DNA of 64,000 nucleotides, from contig CAZJKE010000004.1 in assembly GCA_964546585.1 (NCBI GenBank), positions 22,198 to 86,197 of the forward strand, read 5' to 3'. The stretch's first letter is position 1, and the number at the start of each line of letters is the position of its first letter. Shown in pieces: positions 61,442 to 64,000 of this stretch. The notes beneath the pieces are model-generated. The model saw only the letters and a program-made list of their open reading frames with translations, made no database searches and had not been told where the DNA came from. The position numbers were made by a program, and so were the translations under genes. The DNA comes from CAZJKE01 sp964546585 (GTDB lineage Bacteria > Planctomycetota > Phycisphaerae > Phycisphaerales > SM1A02).

Positions 61442-62155
61442 TCAGCGGCGGCGTCGAGGTGCCAGGCCAGCGAGGCCGAGGAGGGCCAAGGCGCCGGGGG
61501 CGGGAATCCCACCCGAGCTGAAGACGATGTTGTCAATGTAGATGGCTTCGGTTCCGGAGTTCGAGTCAAGTCCGATGACAAGGGAACTGCCGTCGAGACC
61601 GGAGAGGTCGAATTCGATTGTGGTCCAGACGCCCTCAAGGCCGGAATCGTCAATGTCTGTACCAAGGGTGTCAAATGCGCCGCCCGAGGTCATGATGAAG
61701 AACGAGTCATCATCTTCCCAGCCGGTGGAGGCGACAAAGATATCAACGGACATCATCACATCGGTTGCACCGCCAAAGTCGACGCTACCGAAGTCAACAG
61801 ACATCATGCCGTCGGTGTCGCTGAGCTGATACCCCTGCGTACCATCGGTGTAAGCGCCAACGCCTCCACCCGTGTAGTTCGTTACGCCAACATAGTCACC
61901 GTCCACAAGGCCGCTGCCGTTACGGGTGTTCCAGTACCAGGCGGTGAAGGCCATGCTGCCGTCGCCGCCGTTGTACTCCACCCAGGCCTCGCCAGCGTTG
62001 TTGAACAACTGGTGGTCAACCGCCGCATCTCCGGTGTCGTAATACTTGCCGCCGAGTCCGTCGAACTCGAAACTTTGGTATGCAATGATGTCGGCGCTCG
62101 CCCCGGCGGTAAGTCCGCCAACTAGAACCACTGTCAGGGCCGTTATGGTTTTCAT
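61442..62155 (-). CDS. Secreted beta-sandwich protein with PEP-CTERM-like anchor
   Basis: A 237-aa exported protein. The signal peptide MKTITALTVVLVGGLTAGAS precedes a beta-rich, Gly/Asp-rich domain (AYQSFEFDGLGG; GGDGSMAFTAWYWNTRNGSG; VWTTIEFDLSGLDGSSLVIG) that resembles choice-of-anchor or concanavalin-like domains. The C terminus PAPGALALLGLAGLAPRRRR is a PEP-CTERM-type sorting signal: short motif, hydrophobic stretch and Arg cluster. ATG 62155 has AGGAG/AGAGG 6 bases upstream; an ATG two codons earlier is less well placed. Surface display through exosortase processing is probable. Confidence 0.82.
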   Translation of the reverse strand: MKTITALTVVLVGGLTAGASADIIAYQSFEFDGLGGKYYDTGDAAVDHQLFNNAGEAWVEYNGGDGSMAFTAWYWNTRNGSGLVDGDYVGVTNYTGGGVGAYTDGTQGYQLSDTDGMMSVDFGSVDFGGATDVMMSVDIFVASTGWEDDDSFFIMTSGGAFDTLGTDIDDSGLEGVWTTIEFDLSGLDGSSLVIGLDSNSGTEAIYIDNIVFSSGGIPAPGALALLGLAGLAPRRRR

Positions 62156-62383
62156 GTTCATCCTCTCCTCTGGGCTCTCCCTCTTCATTCGGGACGCCTT
62201 CCACGCATCCCGACGCGTTGAGTGTCGATCCTCAAAGACCTCCCGTCAAGCAAGAATACCCTTGTTTTTTGGAAAGAAATGGTCCAGAACTGCATCGAAG
62301 CCCTGCTAGGGTGCAGCCGCGGCGGGAGTGGCCGCCGCAAGAGCGAGAATCTAGGTAATCTGGCACGGGATCAAGACACGCGC

Positions 62384-62842
62384 ATGGCACTTTCATCGAC
62401 GGATATCGCACTTCGCCTCATCGTTGCCCTGATTCTGGGCGGCTTGATCGGCTATGACCGCCGAAAGCACGGGAAGCCCGCTGGGTTGAGGACCTTGTCG
62501 CTGGTCGCCCTCGGCTCGGCGACTTTTACCGTAGTAGGCATCGAAGCCATGCTGCAACTTGCCACTGCCGAAGCAGAGGCCGGCATCGAGGCGGCTGTCC
62601 GCCTGGACACCAGCCGCGTGATCGCCGGCATCGTGGGTGGCATTGGTTTCCTTGGCGCCGGTGCAATCATTCAGGGCCGCGGTCGCGTGCAGGGCATGAC
62701 AACCGCCTCGGGCATCTGGGTCACTGCTGCGGTTGGCGTTGCAAGCGGACTAGGGCAGTTTCTGATCGCAGCAATTACAACCGTGCTCGCAATGGCGGTG
62801 CTGGTGCTGCTTCGGCGCTCCTCGGCCGAAGATGAAGAGTAA
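62384..62842 (+). CDS. MgtC/SapB-family membrane protein
   Basis: A 152-aa inner-membrane protein of the MgtC/SapB family, with four to five helices: IALRLIVALILGGLIGYDRR, GLRTLSLVALGSATFTVVGI, VIAGIVGGIGFLGAGAIIQG and FLIAAITTVLAMAVLVLLRR. The conserved RTLSLVALGSA, GIGFLGAG and the short acidic tail support the family. In other bacteria MgtC controls magnesium or phosphate homeostasis through F-ATPase or transporters. ATG 62384 (MALSSTDIALRL) is chosen; a longer frame has no family match. It ends 1 bp before the convergent msrBA stop. Confidence 0.9.
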   Translation: MALSSTDIALRLIVALILGGLIGYDRRKHGKPAGLRTLSLVALGSATFTVVGIEAMLQLATAEAEAGIEAAVRLDTSRVIAGIVGGIGFLGAGAIIQGRGRVQGMTTASGIWVTAAVGVASGLGQFLIAAITTVLAMAVLVLLRRSSAEDEE

Positions 62843-62843
62843 A

Positions 62844-63860
62844 TTACTTGTTCGCGGTTTCCGACCAGGGATTTACAACATGACACGCGCGGCCGGTGTT
62901 GGCGATGAAGTCCTGGTGTTCCTTCTCGGCGGGAAAAAACTCCCCGGCTTCCTCGACCTGTGTGGCGATGGGCCGCTCATACTTCGCTGACTTGCCGAGT
63001 TTCGCGACAAGGTCACGCGCTTCCCGCAACTGTGCTTCATCTGCACACCAGATTCCCGAGCGGTACTGTGTGCCGGTGTCCGGACCCTGCCGATCGACTT
63101 CTGTCGGATCGTGCATTCGAAAAAATGCATTCAACAAATCGCCAAAGGAGATCACCTTCGGATCGAAGGTGACTTTGACTGTCTCGGCGTGTCCACTACG
63201 CCCGCTGCATACATCTTTGTAGGTCGGGTTTTCAATAGTGCCCTGCATGTACCCACTCACGGCGTCGATCACACCGGGACCCTTCTGAAACCAGTGCTCC
63301 ACACCCCAGAAACAGCCGCCGGCGAAATACGCGGTTTCGGATTCAACCGGCTTGGATGCCTCGGGGATGTCCGCGCCATCTTCAACGAAGTGCAGGGCGG
63401 CGGAGTTCAGGCAGTGCCGATCGCCCGTGGGCTGTGGACCATCGGGAAACACATGCCCCAGATGTGAGTTGCAGCGGGAACAGAGGACCTCGGTGCGAGT
63501 CCTCCCGCCGCTCTGGTCCTCCTGCGTGGAGACATGCGACGGGTCGTAGGGCGTGTAGAAACTCGGCCAGCCGGTACCCGATGTGAACTTGTGTTTGCTG
63601 GAGAAGAGCGGCAGGCCGCACACCACGCATGCGTAGAACCCGTCTTTCTTGTTGTCCAGAAGTGTGCCGCAGAAGGGCTGCTCTGTTCCCGCTCGTTGTG
63701 TGATGCGGAACGCCTCTTCGTTCAGTTTGGACGCAAGCGAAGCGACTTCCGCTTCGGAGAGCGGAGTGATGTCATGGCCACTCTTGGAATAACTCGGTGG
63801 GGATTGAGGCATGGGCGGCGATCCCATCATCAGCACCACGATGGCCAGCAGGCAACGCAT
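62844..63860 (-). CDS. msrBA: Exported MsrB-MsrA methionine sulfoxide reductase fusion
   Basis: A 338-aa bifunctional enzyme reducing both epimers of methionine sulfoxide. Residues 1-about 20 look like a signal peptide (MRCLLAIVVLMMGSPPM). MsrB is first: zinc cysteines in CVVCGLPLF and CSRCNSHLGHVF, TSGTGWPSFYTPYD, and the catalytic Cys in RHCLNSAALHF. MsrA follows: catalytic GGCFWGVEHWF, SGYMQGTIENPTYKDVCSGR, GHAETVKVTFDP, YRSGIWCADEAQL. It probably repairs envelope proteins. It is convergent with mgtC at a 1-bp gap, with a palindromic repeat just upstream. Confidence 0.92.
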   Translation of the reverse strand: MRCLLAIVVLMMGSPPMPQSPPSYSKSGHDITPLSEAEVASLASKLNEEAFRITQRAGTEQPFCGTLLDNKKDGFYACVVCGLPLFSSKHKFTSGTGWPSFYTPYDPSHVSTQEDQSGGRTRTEVLCSRCNSHLGHVFPDGPQPTGDRHCLNSAALHFVEDGADIPEASKPVESETAYFAGGCFWGVEHWFQKGPGVIDAVSGYMQGTIENPTYKDVCSGRSGHAETVKVTFDPKVISFGDLLNAFFRMHDPTEVDRQGPDTGTQYRSGIWCADEAQLREARDLVAKLGKSAKYERPIATQVEEAGEFFPAEKEHQDFIANTGRACHVVNPWSETANK

Positions 63861-63930
63861 GCTGCATCATACCCCTCGGTCGGGCCGCTGGCGGGCACGA
63901 ATGAGCCGGAGATTCTCCGTGCGAAGAACA

Positions 63931-63977
63931 GGGGGGTCACACCCCGGGTGTGACCCCGGGTGTGACCCCTTAGGGGG
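63931..63977. repeat. GGGGTCACACCCC palindrome cluster at window end
   Basis: GGGGGGTCACACCCC is followed by two GGGTGTGACCCC units and TTAGGGGG. It matches the cluster at 54974-55023 and lies about 70 bp upstream of the msrBA gene. The second copy in 9 kb supports a dispersed, REP-like family. Confidence 0.75.
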
Positions 63978-64000
63978 CGTTAGTCGTAGATGGAAGTGAT

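Overview
The window is about 64 kb of a high-GC bacterial chromosome. It most resembles a planctomycete of the class Phycisphaerae, probably a draft or metagenome assembly. The evidence is two secreted proteases with C-terminal dockerin-like modules of the CPADCNGD...AWG(G/P)C type, a secreted protein ending in a PEP-CTERM-like anchor (PAPGALALLGLAGLAPRRRR), an ASPIC/UnbV FG-GAP lipoprotein, a CX4CH haem-like motif of planctomycete style, and TPR-YggX and MsrB-MsrA fusions. Two runs of exactly 100 N (22585-22684 and 30303-30402) are each flanked by an exact 55-bp duplication. This looks like unmerged k-mer overlap rather than missing DNA, and it artificially breaks queG.

Layout. 1-7036 (minus strand): ruvB, a Cys/Met PLP enzyme, RNase D, then groEL, two small unknown genes, groES and a degenerate receiver protein. 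7208-15663 (plus): asnS, a subtilisin-like dockerin protease, a B12-binding-fold protein and a large secreted protein of unknown function. 15641-22421 (minus): a trypsin-like dockerin protease, a YdiJ-type FAD/Fe-S dehydrogenase and an FG-GAP/UnbV lipoprotein. 22762-27184 (minus): tRNA-Pro(UGG), nuoA, a small gene missed by ordinary length cut-offs, and a B12-dependent ribonucleotide reductase preceded by two candidate NrdR boxes exactly 31 bp apart. 27451-30781 (plus): a UvrD/PcrA helicase and queG. 30790-38764 (minus): a coiled-coil lipoprotein, a haem-like exported protein, a MuiA/DUF4139 protein and NAD-dependent glutamate dehydrogenase.

38857-53907 is a nearly unbroken plus-strand run whose start and stop codons mostly overlap: ribF, nrnA-like, a coiled-coil membrane protein, an iron-type ABC solute-binding lipoprotein, an ABC permease fused to an NHL beta-propeller, a double-vWA/GATase-like membrane protein, MoxR, DUF58, a BatA-like vWA protein and a MurD ligase. 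The ABC genes lie inside a MoxR/vWA cluster, the permease carries a buried lipoprotein signal, and no ATPase is encoded nearby. This is the best candidate here for an undescribed system.

53879-64000: pyrD (minus); a cluster of GGGGTC(A/T)GACCCC-type palindromes; a second coupled plus-strand operon (TPR-YggX fusion, two DUF4190-like paralogues, MlaF-like ATPase, MlaD-like MCE protein, TrmH-family methyltransferase); murA and a PEP-CTERM-type protein (minus); mgtC (plus); and a secreted MsrB-MsrA fusion (minus). The same palindromic repeat closes the window. Convergent pairs overlap by 23-39 bp at three places, so the genome is compact.
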